Counted from the first letter of the stretch, positions 52,615-63,682 are shown. The stretch: DNA of 64,000 nucleotides from JAMXLJ01 sp036558745 (GCA_036558745.1 DATBEZ010000043.1:62001-126000); one strand, 5' to 3'. Notes: a model not told the origin generated them from the letters alone. Translations and numbers: made by a program.

Positions 52615-54264
52615 CTACGTGGTCTCGCCGCGTGCCGTCTGTGCGGCCCAGCGGTAGTCGGCCTTGCCCGCGGGGGAGCGGCGGATCTCGGGCAGGAACA
52701 ACCACGCCTTGGGCAGCTTGTAGCGGGCGACGTAGCGCGACGCGGTCTCCGCGAGGTCGTCCTCGGTGACGGTCGCGCCCTCGGCGACCGCGACCAGCGC
52801 GACGACCTCCTGGCCCCAACGCTCGCTCGGACGCCCGACGCACACGACGTCGCGCACCGACGGGTGCGCGCCGATCGCCTTCTCGACCTCCTCGGCGAAG
52901 ATCTTCTCGCCGCCGGAATTGATCGTCACCGCGTCGCGACCGAGCAGCTCGATGCTGCCGTCCGTGAGCCAGATCGCGCGGTCGCCGGGCACCGCGTAGC
53001 GCACGCCGTCGATGACCGGGAACGTCCGGCGCGTCTTCGCTTCGTCGTGCAGGTACCCGAGCGGTACGAAGCCGGTCTGCGCGAGCCAGCCGATCCCGTC
53101 GTGGCCGGGTCGGAGGAGCTTCTCGATGTTCTCGTCGACGACCACCGCGCCGGGCCCGGGCGAGAACTTGCCCGTGCTCACCCCGTCCTTGGTGGAGAGG
53201 TGCGTGGCCTGCGCGCCCGTCTCCGACGAGCCGACCGAGTCCGACACGAACAGGTTCGGGTAGCTGTCGAGCACGCGCTGCTTGAGCGCGGGGTTGAGCG
53301 GCGCGCCGCCGTTGCCGAGCACCGCGAGCGAGCTGATGTCGTAGCTGCCGCGCTCGAGCTCCTCGATGAGTGGCCGCGCGATCGCGTCACCGACGACCGT
53401 GATCGACTGCACGTGCTCGCGCTCGACCGTGCGCCACACGTCGACCGGGTCGAGACGGCGCGGGTTGCCCTGGACCACGAGCGTGCCGCCGCCGGTCATG
53501 CAGATGAACGCGGCCCACTGCGACGCGCCGTGCATGAACGGCGGCGTCGGCATCATCCGCATCCCCGCGCTCGCCTGCGCGGCCGCGGTGATCTCGTCGT
53601 AGCTCCCGAACTCGGCCCACGTGCCGATCTGGCGACCGCCCATCGCGGCCATGAAGATGTCGTGCTGGCGCCACGCCACGCCCTTGGGCATGCCGGTCGT
53701 GCCGCCGGTGTACAGCAGGTACAGGTCGTCGGGCGACGGGTGGACCGGTGGCAGTTCGGGCTCGACGGACGCGAGCGCGTCCTCGTAGTCGACCGCACCC
53801 GGGAGCAGCGCCTCGCCCGACTCGTCGGCCACCTGGAGCAACACGTCGACGCCGTCGAGCTGGGGCAGCACCTCAGCGAGCAGCGGCGCGAACGACGCGT
53901 GGTAGACGATGGCCCTCGGCGCGCCGTCGGCGAAGAGGTAGCGCAACTCCTCCGCGACGTAGCGGTAGTTGACGTTGAACGGCGCGACGCGCGCCTTGAA
54001 CGCGCCGAGCATGCCCTCGATGTACTCGTTGCCGTTGTAGAGGTAGAGCGCGAGGTGGTCCTGGCCCGTCTCCCACCCGTTCAGCTCGCTGCGCTCGCGG
54101 TGCACGCCGAGCCCGGCTCGGTGCAGGTAGCTCGCGAGCCGTCGTGAGCGGTCGGTGACGTCGCGGTACGTCAGCCGACGATGGCCCCACACGATGCACT
54201 CACGGTCGGCAACGACCGCCGACACCGCCTCGTGCACCGCCCCGATGTTGAATTGAGTGGACAC
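52615..54264 (-). CDS. FadD-like acyl-CoA ligase
   Basis: 549 residues, GTG with AGGAGA. ANL motifs: YTGGTTGMPKGVAWRQ (about 185-200), GSSETGAQ (A5) and the C-terminal RSPAGKADYRWA with catalytic Lys. Belongs to the long-chain/steroid FadD group that includes mycobacterial sterol ligases, so a lipid or steroid acid is possible. Convergent with the GH3 gene. Confidence 0.9.
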   Translation of the reverse strand: MSTQFNIGAVHEAVSAVVADRECIVWGHRRLTYRDVTDRSRRLASYLHRAGLGVHRERSELNGWETGQDHLALYLYNGNEYIEGMLGAFKARVAPFNVNYRYVAEELRYLFADGAPRAIVYHASFAPLLAEVLPQLDGVDVLLQVADESGEALLPGAVDYEDALASVEPELPPVHPSPDDLYLLYTGGTTGMPKGVAWRQHDIFMAAMGGRQIGTWAEFGSYDEITAAAQASAGMRMMPTPPFMHGASQWAAFICMTGGGTLVVQGNPRRLDPVDVWRTVEREHVQSITVVGDAIARPLIEELERGSYDISSLAVLGNGGAPLNPALKQRVLDSYPNLFVSDSVGSSETGAQATHLSTKDGVSTGKFSPGPGAVVVDENIEKLLRPGHDGIGWLAQTGFVPLGYLHDEAKTRRTFPVIDGVRYAVPGDRAIWLTDGSIELLGRDAVTINSGGEKIFAEEVEKAIGAHPSVRDVVCVGRPSERWGQEVVALVAVAEGATVTEDDLAETASRYVARYKLPKAWLFLPEIRRSPAGKADYRWAAQTARGETT

Positions 54265-54285
54265 GCGCTCTCCTGCCGATGCTGC

Positions 54286-54329
54286 GTTGGGACACGATCG
54301 GCGCCCACGAGCGCGGATCGTGTCCCAAC
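54286..54329. repeat. Palindrome family copy D, putative terminator
   Basis: GTTGGGACACGATC and its exact complement, with inner GCGC/GCGC pairing and a six-base loop. Follows the nitronate monooxygenase stop by 20 bases; one G:G mismatch interrupts the stem. Confidence 0.88.
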
Positions 54330-54349
54330 CGGTGTTCGTTCGTTGGACG

Positions 54350-55468
54350 TCAGGTGTTGAGGGAGTCGAGGCGCTCGACGGCCTCGACGTACTCCTCGAC
54401 GAGGCCGAGCACGACGTCGCGCGCCTTGCGCACCTGGTTCATCTGCCCGACGATCTGACCGACCGGGTTGAACAGCACGTCGAGTGCCTTGTCGGGGTAC
54501 GCGCTCCCGCGGCTCACGCACTCGCCCGACACCATGTACTGCAGCGGCATCGGCAGCGGATCGGGTGTGTCGGGACGCTCCCATGCCTCGGTCCATGCGC
54601 TGCGCAACATGCGCGCCGGCTTGCCCGTGAACGACCGCGACCGCACGGTGTCGCGGCTCGTCGCGTCGAGCAGCTGCTGCTTCTGTGCCGGCGGCAGCGA
54701 CGACTCCTCGCACGTCAACCACAACGACCCCGTCCACACGCCCTGCGCGCCGAGCGCGAGCGCGGCGGCGATCTGGCCACCGGTCCCGATGCCGCCGGCC
54801 GCGAGCACCGGCGTCGGCGCGGCCGCGGCCACGACCTGGGGCCACAGCACGATCGAGCCGACCTCGCCGGTGTGGCCGCCGGCCTCGCCACCCTGGGCGA
54901 TGATGACGTCGATGCCGGCCTCGACGTGACGGCGGGCCTGGTCGGGCGAGCCGCACAACGCGGCGACGGTGCGGCCCGCGCGCTTGATCTCGTCGACGAT
55001 GTCGGCCGGCGGCGTGCCGAGCGCGTTCGCGATCAGCCTGACCTTGTCGTGGTTGAGCGCGACGTCGACCTGTGGTGCCGCGGTCGCCGCCGTCCACCCG
55101 AGCAGGCGCAGGCTCCCGCTCTCGCCCTCCGGCAGCTCGGGCACGCCGTGGTCGGCGAGGACCTTCTTCGCGAACTCCAGGTGTCCCGCCGGCACCATGT
55201 CGCGTAGCTGCTGGGCGAGCTTCGCGGGGTCGCTCTCGCCCATACCCTCGTACTTGCCCGGGATGACGACGTCCACGCCGTAGGGCGCGTCGCCCACGTG
55301 CTCGTCGATCCACGCGAGCTCGATCTCGAGCTGTTCCGGGTCGAAGCCGACCGCGCCGAGCACGCCGAAGCCGCCGGCCTTGCTGACGGCCGCGACGACG
55401 TCACGGCAGTGGGTGAACGCAAAGATCGGGAACTCGATCCCCAGGCGGTCGCAGATCTCGGTGTGCAC
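54350..55468 (-). CDS. Nitronate monooxygenase-like FMN oxidoreductase
   Basis: 372 residues, GTG behind GAGAGGGAG. TIM-barrel motifs GFGVLGAVGF, DVIIAQGGEAGGHTGEVG (about 188-205, FMN phosphate loop) and GGIGTGGQIAAALALGAQGV (about 225-244). Such enzymes oxidise alkyl nitronates or related carbon acids with FMN and O2. Several actinobacterial members are of unknown substrate. Confidence 0.88.
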   Translation of the reverse strand: MHTEICDRLGIEFPIFAFTHCRDVVAAVSKAGGFGVLGAVGFDPEQLEIELAWIDEHVGDAPYGVDVVIPGKYEGMGESDPAKLAQQLRDMVPAGHLEFAKKVLADHGVPELPEGESGSLRLLGWTAATAAPQVDVALNHDKVRLIANALGTPPADIVDEIKRAGRTVAALCGSPDQARRHVEAGIDVIIAQGGEAGGHTGEVGSIVLWPQVVAAAAPTPVLAAGGIGTGGQIAAALALGAQGVWTGSLWLTCEESSLPPAQKQQLLDATSRDTVRSRSFTGKPARMLRSAWTEAWERPDTPDPLPMPLQYMVSGECVSRGSAYPDKALDVLFNPVGQIVGQMNQVRKARDVVLGLVEEYVEAVERLDSLNT

Positions 55469-55578
55469 GCGTGCCAGCTCCCTCTCGTGGCGCTCCGTTC
55501 ACGGCGCCGAGGGACCTGATGGTACGTCAGAAGCTCCGGATGGGCCGAGTGAGCGTGCAGCCGGGACGGGTCGGGTGC

Positions 55579-56943
55579 TCATCCGTACCAGGCGGTCGGC
55601 CCGCGCAACAGCACCAATACGGCGAGTATCCCGGCCGCGGCCGATGAGCCCAGCGCGGTCACGACGAGCAGGAAATAGTCCCGCGCGGTGCCGAACGTCT
55701 CGTTGGGCAGGTACTGGGCCGCGAACACGGTCGCCGTCGCGATCGTCATCAGGATCGCCGCTGTCACGATCACCGCGCCCGCAGCCGTCGCGAGTCGGAT
55801 GCTTCCTTCGACCGCGGACTTGGACTGTTCGACCCATCCACGCGCGGCCGCGACCATCCTGCCCGGACCGATCGCGGCGACGAGAGCCTGCGCGGACGCG
55901 GTCGGGGGCGTGACGTCGGCGTAGCCGCGCAGCGTCTCCAGAGAGTCGAGGAACGACTGCTGAACCAGCTCGAGTGTGAACTCGGACAGGAAGTCCGTTG
56001 GCAGCTCCCGTTGCTGGGCCACGAGCTTCTCCGCGGCGACGCGATTCGCGTCGTCATGTGGGATCTCGTCCAGGAGCGCCTGCGCGAGTCCGTCGAAGCT
56101 CTTGATGGCGTCGGAGGCTGCGGAGACAACCGTCAGCAGGCGTTCCGCGTCGCTCGTGGCTCGCGTGCCTGCATCCGTGAGCAGGTCCGGGCGAGCGACG
56201 TCGGTACGCGCCGCCGCGGTCTCGGCTGCCTGCCGGAGCGGGCAGTCTGGCAGAGCACCCGAAGCGAGAGACATGCGAAGCTGGGCACGCGTCGCGCGGA
56301 GCTGACGGATCCCGGGGCCCTTCGCCCACCGGACGCGCGCGAGGACGTCGGCACGCGAGAGGCGAACGCCCGCGGCGTCGCGGCCCCATGTCCGCAGGCC
56401 GTCTACGCCGTCGTCGCGGCAGAGGGCCCGCCACAGAAGCATTCGTGTCACCAGTTCCGGGACGGAGCGGGTCGTCAACCAGGCGAGGAGGACGGCGAGG
56501 ACGAGGGCCGCGGCAGCGGCCAAGACCGGGAGCGTCGCACCGTGCCGCGCGGTCACGGTCAGGCTCACGACTGCTGCGGCGCCGGAGAGGTCTCCCTTGT
56601 AGGTCGTCCCGGTCGTCACGTGCTCGAGTCGGAAGCACCACGTGTCGGCGCCGGAACCCGTGTCATGAACAGGTGCCTGCGAGCACTGCGGATCTGTGGC
56701 GGGAAGCGGCGTGGCGACGATCCGATGACGCCCGGTGTCGTCGACGAGGCGGGTGGTCTCGGTGGGGGCCGCGCCGTTCGCCCTGAGCACGAGGATGCGC
56801 GTGACCGGGTCGAGGCCGACGGTATTGCGCATCGTGATCGTGGTCTTCGTCGGTGCATCTTCGGTTGCGGCCGCCGCCGGCAGGACGAGCGGGATCGTCA
56901 TGACGACGGCGACACACCGCACGGTCGCCGCGCCGAGAGTCAT
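55579..56943 (-). CDS. Membrane protein of the retropepsin operon, unknown
   Basis: 454 residues. Signal or anchor at 5-22, an outer domain to about 135 with two Cys, a helix at about 137-158, a long charged helical cytoplasmic part (about 160-375, DAIKSFDGLAQALLDEIPHDD) and two helices near 383-410 and 420-445. I recognise no family. The start ATG lies one base after the retropepsin stop, so the two are co-translated. Base composition is lower in GC than neighbours. It could be a substrate or partner of the protease. Confidence 0.6.
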   Translation of the reverse strand: MTLGAATVRCVAVVMTIPLVLPAAAATEDAPTKTTITMRNTVGLDPVTRILVLRANGAAPTETTRLVDDTGRHRIVATPLPATDPQCSQAPVHDTGSGADTWCFRLEHVTTGTTYKGDLSGAAAVVSLTVTARHGATLPVLAAAAALVLAVLLAWLTTRSVPELVTRMLLWRALCRDDGVDGLRTWGRDAAGVRLSRADVLARVRWAKGPGIRQLRATRAQLRMSLASGALPDCPLRQAAETAAARTDVARPDLLTDAGTRATSDAERLLTVVSAASDAIKSFDGLAQALLDEIPHDDANRVAAEKLVAQQRELPTDFLSEFTLELVQQSFLDSLETLRGYADVTPPTASAQALVAAIGPGRMVAAARGWVEQSKSAVEGSIRLATAAGAVIVTAAILMTIATATVFAAQYLPNETFGTARDYFLLVVTALGSSAAAGILAVLVLLRGPTAWYG

Positions 56944-56944
56944 G

Positions 56945-57367
56945 TCAGCTGTGGGACCAGCTCGTCGTGACGAATTCGACGGCGACGCCACCACTGGCGC
57001 TCAAGAGCGCCGATCGGCCGAGAACGGGAACCGAGACGCTCCCGAAGAGGACCGTGTCGGTCACGGACGTACCCGCGAAGTCCAGTTGAACGCCCGGCTG
57101 CCTCGCGAAGCTCGTAGCTGACCCGCTCACCCCCTTGACAGTCGTCTTCGGAAGGGCCAGCCGGTTCACGCCGAGGACCGCTGCGGTCCCGACGTCCAAA
57201 ATCGTGTCGTCCGCCCCGGTATCGACGATGCACCACACGCGGTGCGAGGAACCAGCAAGGGAAACGGTGACCTCGACCCACGGGCGGTCCACGACGTTGC
57301 CGTGTTGCGTCGGCGGATTCGCGACGAATGCGTGCGTGCACCAACCGGCGGGAGGTGTCGCGCTCAT
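56945..57367 (-). CDS. Retropepsin-like aspartyl protease, 140 aa
   Basis: One-domain aspartyl protease with VDTGADDTILD (about 51-61) giving the DTG catalytic triad in a single copy, so a homodimer like retroviral proteases is needed for activity. Second signature LGRSALLS and flap-like stretch follow. No signal peptide. Overlaps the DUF5678-like gene by four bases (ATGA) and touches the membrane-protein gene. Bacterial members are poorly characterised. Confidence 0.82.
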   Translation of the reverse strand: MSATPPAGWCTHAFVANPPTQHGNVVDRPWVEVTVSLAGSSHRVWCIVDTGADDTILDVGTAAVLGVNRLALPKTTVKGVSGSATSFARQPGVQLDFAGTSVTDTVLFGSVSVPVLGRSALLSASGGVAVEFVTTSWSHS

Positions 57368-57573
57368 CCGATGACGTCGTGAACGACGGCTGCGAACAGC
57401 GCCACGCCCATCCCGCGCTCCGCAGTTACACGCAGCGCCAATGCCTCGGGATCCTCGTCGTAGTCGACGATCTCTTCGTCGACGACGGCGATCCAACGAC
57501 CGTCGAAATCGCTGAGCCCCGCGTAACGGTCCCTGAGCCATCGATCTTCCGGCGAGGTGTCGTGATCCGGCAT
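57364..57573 (-). CDS. DUF5678-like small protein
   Basis: 69 residues; FDGRWIAVVDEEIVDYDEDPEAL (about 23-45) matches the DUF5678 pattern. This domain often precedes retropepsin genes in bacteria. It may be a chaperone or inhibitor of the protease. Stop overlaps the protease start by four bases. Confidence 0.78.
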   Translation of the reverse strand: MPDHDTSPEDRWLRDRYAGLSDFDGRWIAVVDEEIVDYDEDPEALALRVTAERGMGVALFAAVVHDVIG

Positions 57574-57710
57574 CCGCGGTCCCTGCGAGTGACGATTCGG
57601 TGGTCGCGTTCGTATCGCGAGCCCGTAAAGGCGACGTAAACCGCGCGCTCGGTCACGCGCCGATTGGGAGGGGGTTTGCCGGGATTCGGCCCGGTTCTCC
57701 CCCTACGCCG

Positions 57711-58103
57711 TCAGTCGCAGTCGGCGAGCGCCTCCAGCATCCCGTCGTACGCGGCGGCCGCGTTCCCGGTTGCCGACGACCGGGCCTCGTGGACGCTCCG
57801 TTCGATCGCGTTCACGTCCTGGCTCGTGCCGTGGCCCCGCGAGAGCTGGTCGAGGTTCCGGTTGATGTCGCGAAGGTCCTCGTTGACGTCGCGGCCGGTG
57901 AAGCGGGCCAGGTCGTTGAGGGCATTGGTGGCCTTGCGCAGGTGCCGCTGCGCGGCGTCCGCGCTGTCCGCGTTCTTTGCGTTGCAGATCTGGTCGCCCG
58001 CCTTCTTGCCCTTGCGCTCGGCTCGGGCCTGGGTCGAGCACCCGCCGAGTGCGAGCGCAGCGACCGCGACGATTGCGACGAGCGCGCCGATTCGTGTCCT
58101 CAT
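57711..58103 (-). CDS. Small helical lipoprotein
   Basis: 130 residues. Lipobox ALALGGCST (Cys near 22), then a helical domain rich in Asn, Asp and Arg with DVNEDLRDINRNLDQLSRGHG. No catalytic motif. Start overlaps the HdeD stop (ATGA), so it is co-translated and may be an outer-surface partner of HdeD. Confidence 0.72.
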   Translation of the reverse strand: MRTRIGALVAIVAVAALALGGCSTQARAERKGKKAGDQICNAKNADSADAAQRHLRKATNALNDLARFTGRDVNEDLRDINRNLDQLSRGHGTSQDVNAIERSVHEARSSATGNAAAAYDGMLEALADCD

Positions 58104-58666
58104 GCCGCCACCGCCTCGGCAAACCGGTGCATCCGGAACGCGCCGATGATCTCCGCGACCCCGCGGATGATCGCTCCGACACCCACCCAGATGAGCAGCA
58201 ACGCGGCGGACCGACCGGGATAGCCCGTGGCCCAGATGCCCAGGATGATCTCGAGGATCCCGGCGATCAGCGACATCCACCACAGGTCGACCTCGTGACG
58301 GACCGCGAGCGCCAGCGCGAAGTCGAACGTTCCCTTGATGACGAGGAAGATGCCGATGAGCGCTGCGAGCACCGTGAACGTCTGGAACGGTGAGAGCAGC
58401 GCGGCGATCCCGCCCAGCACGAACAGCACGCCGAGCGTGATGCGCAGCCACCTCCAGCTGGTCGACACGCCCGCGACGACGAACTCGTCGACGCCCGCGA
58501 AGAACAGCCAGATCGCGACCATGTACCCGACCAGCACCGCGGACTGGTAGTGAGCCTGGAGCACGAACAGCCCGATGACGATCCACAGGAACCCGGTGAT
58601 GAGCAAGACCCACCACCATCTGCCGAGCTCGGGTTCACGCGGCTGCGTGATCCCCACTGCGGTCAT
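58100..58666 (-). CDS. HdeD-family membrane protein
   Basis: 188 residues with six predicted helices in the HdeD arrangement (WWWVLLITGFLWIVIGLFVL; GVLFVLGGIAALLSPF; GIFLVIKGTFDFALA; ILEIILGIWATGYPG). HdeD is linked to acid or envelope stress in enterobacteria; the role here is unproved. Operon with the lipoprotein. Confidence 0.84.
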   Translation of the reverse strand: MTAVGITQPREPELGRWWWVLLITGFLWIVIGLFVLQAHYQSAVLVGYMVAIWLFFAGVDEFVVAGVSTSWRWLRITLGVLFVLGGIAALLSPFQTFTVLAALIGIFLVIKGTFDFALALAVRHEVDLWWMSLIAGILEIILGIWATGYPGRSAALLLIWVGVGAIIRGVAEIIGAFRMHRFAEAVAA

Positions 58667-58828
58667 GTCTGCACCTCCGGGTGTCAGCGCGTCGGTCGCC
58701 GCCGGGACCGTCCGAGCGCGCGTCACCCCCGCGCACGGGCCCCCCGACCCGGCGTGGATCTTTGGCCAACGGGCGGGCGCGGGCATCACCCGAATTGGAG
58801 GATCCGCCCAGGTAGGCGGAGAGGGGGG

Positions 58829-60391
58829 TCAGGTCACCGTGAGGCAGGCGTGGCAGCTCCCGGCGCTCCCCGACGTGAGCCCGAGCTCGCCGGGCACCGC
58901 GACCACCACGTCGCCTGCACCGGTCGGTGCGTCGACGGCGACGTGCACGTGCACCTGCAACGTGGAGGAGTTGACGAACGTCGTCGAGTCCGCACTGACA
59001 CCGGCCGGCGGGTACACGGTCGCGCCCGACACGAACCCGGCGCCGCTGACCGTGAGCGTGGCGTCCGTCGTGCCGCGCGCGACCGGCGACGGCGACACGC
59101 CCGACACCGTCGGCGGTGGCTGCGTCGTCTGGACGAAGACCTGCGGTGTGGTGCTGCCGCCCGGCGCTGCGTAGGCCATGTAGCCGGTGAAGCGGTTGAG
59201 CACCGGCCCGTCGGCCGACGCGTCGACCACCGGCGCGACCGCACGTGGATGACCACCCGCGTCGCTGCTGACGACACGCGTCGCGCCCGTCGCCACGGTC
59301 GCGACCACCGCGACCTGTCCGACGACGTTCGGCCACGCGCTCTGGTACGCGATCATGGTGCCGCTGCCGTTGAGGGAGCCGCCCGCCGACGCGATCCCTG
59401 CGGCGTTCATGCGCCGTGACGTCGCGGTCGTGCGGTTTCGCACGTATACGTCGACCGGGGCCGGGCACGGATCGCTCCCGGAACACGGGTTCTTCAACCC
59501 GTCGTACGCGACCACCTGGCCGTCGCCGTCGATCGACGTCGCAGCACTCCCGCCCGCGAGCACCTGGCTCGTCGTGTCGAGACCGACGAGCGATGGCACG
59601 TTCGCCGCGCTGCACCCACCGACGGGCGCGACGTACGCGTTGGGCGCGCCGTTGCCGGGATCGCTGGCGAAGTCGCTCGACGTGGACGTGAAGGTGATCG
59701 CGGTGCCGAACTGGCTGATGTGCGGTCCGGTGCTCACGCCGTTGCCGCCCGTTGCGACCCCGTTCGTGCACGAGCTGGTGCTGACGAGGACCGCGGGACC
59801 GTTCGTCTGCCACTGCCGCGCGTAGATCTGATGGCCGGAGACACCGGACACGATGTTCGTGGCCGTCGACTCGAACGCAATCCACTTCCCGTCGGAGCTG
59901 ATGACCGGCGCGGTGCTGTCGCCGTCGGCCGGGCCACCACCGCTCGCGACGCTCACGAGCATCGTCTGCTTCGTGATCTGGCTGTGCACGAACACGTCCG
60001 TGTGGCCGTTCGTGTCCCCGGGGACGAGGTTGGTCGCGTCCGACTCGAACACGATGTAGCCGCCGCAGCAGTCGATGCCCGGGTTTCGGCTCGGTCCGTT
60101 CCCCTGGGTGCCGTCGGACGCGACGCTCGGCCGTTCGAGGTGCCCGGTCATCGTGTCGACCTTGAACACGTCGGTGACGCCGTTCGTGTCCCCGGTGACG
60201 AGATTGCTCGCGTCCGACTGGAACGTCAGGTAGCCGCCGTCGTTGTCGAGGCGCGGGCGCGAGCTCGTCGCGTTCCCGTCGTTGCCGTTGACATCGCGGG
60301 TCACCTGGCGGACGAACGTGCACCCGGCGGCGAGCAGCGACCCGAGTGTGAGGGCGACGACCAGCCGTCGCGCAATGTGTCGTTCGGGCAT
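58829..60391 (-). CDS. TolB-like beta-propeller lipoprotein with IPT domain
   Basis: 520 residues. Lipobox LLAAGCTF. Repeats of the form YLTFQSDASNLVTGDTNGVTDVFKVD (PD40/TolB type) form a propeller to about residue 390; the end (PTVSGVSPSPVARGTTDATLTVSG) is an IPT/Ig-like domain. Exported, likely a surface binding protein. Function unknown. Confidence 0.8.
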   Translation of the reverse strand: MPERHIARRLVVALTLGSLLAAGCTFVRQVTRDVNGNDGNATSSRPRLDNDGGYLTFQSDASNLVTGDTNGVTDVFKVDTMTGHLERPSVASDGTQGNGPSRNPGIDCCGGYIVFESDATNLVPGDTNGHTDVFVHSQITKQTMLVSVASGGGPADGDSTAPVISSDGKWIAFESTATNIVSGVSGHQIYARQWQTNGPAVLVSTSSCTNGVATGGNGVSTGPHISQFGTAITFTSTSSDFASDPGNGAPNAYVAPVGGCSAANVPSLVGLDTTSQVLAGGSAATSIDGDGQVVAYDGLKNPCSGSDPCPAPVDVYVRNRTTATSRRMNAAGIASAGGSLNGSGTMIAYQSAWPNVVGQVAVVATVATGATRVVSSDAGGHPRAVAPVVDASADGPVLNRFTGYMAYAAPGGSTTPQVFVQTTQPPPTVSGVSPSPVARGTTDATLTVSGAGFVSGATVYPPAGVSADSTTFVNSSTLQVHVHVAVDAPTGAGDVVVAVPGELGLTSGSAGSCHACLTVT

Positions 60392-60424
60392 GGGCCGCCG
60401 AACCTAGTGGCTCGCGGCCGCGGG

Positions 60425-60766
60425 TCAGTCGTTCGGCGGGTCGGCCGGACGCTCCCGGACGATCGCGACGGAGCGCTCGGGGTGCTCGAGGTCCAGGAGC
60501 AGGCGGACCCGCGCGTCGTCGGGCTTGGTCGGCGCCTCGGTCACGATCGCCGGCTGCTCACGCTTCTCGCGCCCCTCGAGCACGTCGGCGAGGCCGAACA
60601 ACCCCGCGGCGAGCACCGACCCCACCGCGGTCTGCCGGAACCGGTCGACGGGCCGCTCGAAGTGCGCGGCGCCAGGGTCGACCTGCGCGACACCCTCCGG
60701 GTGGAGGTCGTCCGGCCCGGGGGCGGGAGCCTGGTCGCGGTCGAGGTGGTCGTCGTCCACGGACAC
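60425..60766 (-). CDS. Hypothetical protein, about 113 aa
   Basis: GTG 60766 or 60760. One hydrophobic stretch (TAVGSVLAAGLFGLADVLEG) near residues 49-68 between two charged segments. No family recognised. Divergent from the deaminase gene and 33 bases from the TolB-like gene. Confidence 0.5.
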   Translation of the reverse strand: MSVDDDHLDRDQAPAPGPDDLHPEGVAQVDPGAAHFERPVDRFRQTAVGSVLAAGLFGLADVLEGREKREQPAIVTEAPTKPDDARVRLLLDLEHPERSVAIVRERPADPPND

Positions 60767-60790
60767 CAGGCTACGCGCCGATCGCCGGGA

Positions 60791-60796
60791 TACGGT
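60791..60796 (+). promoter_or_regulatory. -10 box of the deaminase gene, leaderless type
   Basis: TACGGT, seven bases, then GTG 60804. Confidence 0.45.
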
Positions 60797-60803
60797 CTCG
60801 CCC

Positions 60804-61817
60804 GTGCGTGACCTGGCCACGCTGCCCAAGGGCCATCTCCACGTGCACATCGATGCGTGCATGCGACCGTCGACGCTGCGCGAGCTCGCCCGGCGCGACG
60901 GTGTGCCGGTGCCCGACGTTGACCACAGCGCGAGCAGCGGCTTCGAGAAGTTCGCCGGCGTCTACTTCGCCGCATGCGACGTCGTGCGCAGCGAGGACGA
61001 CCTGCGCCGGGTGGTGCGCGAGACGGTGGAGGACGCGGCGGCGCGGGGCGTCGCGTGGCTCGAGCCCCAGTACTACCCGCCCGATCATCGTCCCCGGCTG
61101 GGTCCCGACGAGCACCAGGTCGAGGTCGTCCTCGACGAGGGCCGTCGAAGCGCCTCCGCGCACGGCCTCGGGTTCGGGCTCATGCTCGTCGGGGACCGGA
61201 GTCGCGACGTGGCGCTCGCGCTGGACCAGGCCCGGCTCGCCGCGACGTACGCGGGCGACGGGGTGGTCGCGTTCGGGCTCGCCAACGACGAGGCCCATTT
61301 CCCGCCCGAGCCGTTCGCCGACGCGTTCCGGGTGGCGCGCGACGCGGGTCTGCTGTCGACGCCGCATGCGGGCGAGCTTGCCGGACCCAAGAGCATCATC
61401 GGCGCGCTCGACGCCCTCGGCGCGGACCGCATCCAGCACGGCGTGCGCGCGTTCGAGGACCCGGACCTGGTGCGCCGTCTCTCTGACGAGGGCATCTGCT
61501 GCGACGTGTGTCCCACGTCCAACGTGCTCCTCGGTGTGGTGCCGTCACTCGAGCAGCACCCGCTCGGCCGCTTGCTGGACGCCGGCGTGCCGTGCAGCGT
61601 CAACGCCGACGACCCGCTGCTGTTCGAGACGAACGTCGCCGAGGAGTACGAGCGCTGTCGCGACGCGATGGGCTTCGACGACGCGCGCCTGGCCGCGATC
61701 GCGCGCACGTCGATCGACGCCAGTGGCGCGCCCGACGACCTGAAGCGCGACGTCCGCGCCCGCATCGATGCCTGGCTCCACGACCCCGCCCGGTTGGGAC
61801 ACGAACCGGCGCCATAG
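60804..61817 (+). CDS. Adenosine/AMP deaminase-family protein
   Basis: 337 residues, GTG start. Zinc site HLHVHIDACMRPSTL (about 11-25), catalytic THAGELAG (about 189-196), RIQHGVRA and NADDPLLF match adenosine deaminases. The usual G in HLDGxxRP is replaced by Ala-Cys (IDAC), so substrate preference may be changed. The stop codon and last residues come from a palindromic element. Confidence 0.84.
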   Translation: MRDLATLPKGHLHVHIDACMRPSTLRELARRDGVPVPDVDHSASSGFEKFAGVYFAACDVVRSEDDLRRVVRETVEDAAARGVAWLEPQYYPPDHRPRLGPDEHQVEVVLDEGRRSASAHGLGFGLMLVGDRSRDVALALDQARLAATYAGDGVVAFGLANDEAHFPPEPFADAFRVARDAGLLSTPHAGELAGPKSIIGALDALGADRIQHGVRAFEDPDLVRRLSDEGICCDVCPTSNVLLGVVPSLEQHPLGRLLDAGVPCSVNADDPLLFETNVAEEYERCRDAMGFDDARLAAIARTSIDASGAPDDLKRDVRARIDAWLHDPARLGHEPAP

Positions 61818-61836
61818 CGCCGGTTCGTGTCCCAAC
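61793..61836. repeat. Palindrome family copy E, overlapping the deaminase stop
   Basis: GTTGGGACACGAACCGGCGC and its exact complement, loop CATA. The deaminase TAG (61815-61817) lies at the loop. Core GAACC pairs with GGTTC, versus GATCC/GGATC in other copies: a compensated change. Confidence 0.92.
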
Positions 61837-61849
61837 TGAGGGAAGGGGG

Positions 61850-63682
<1,833 letters not shown>

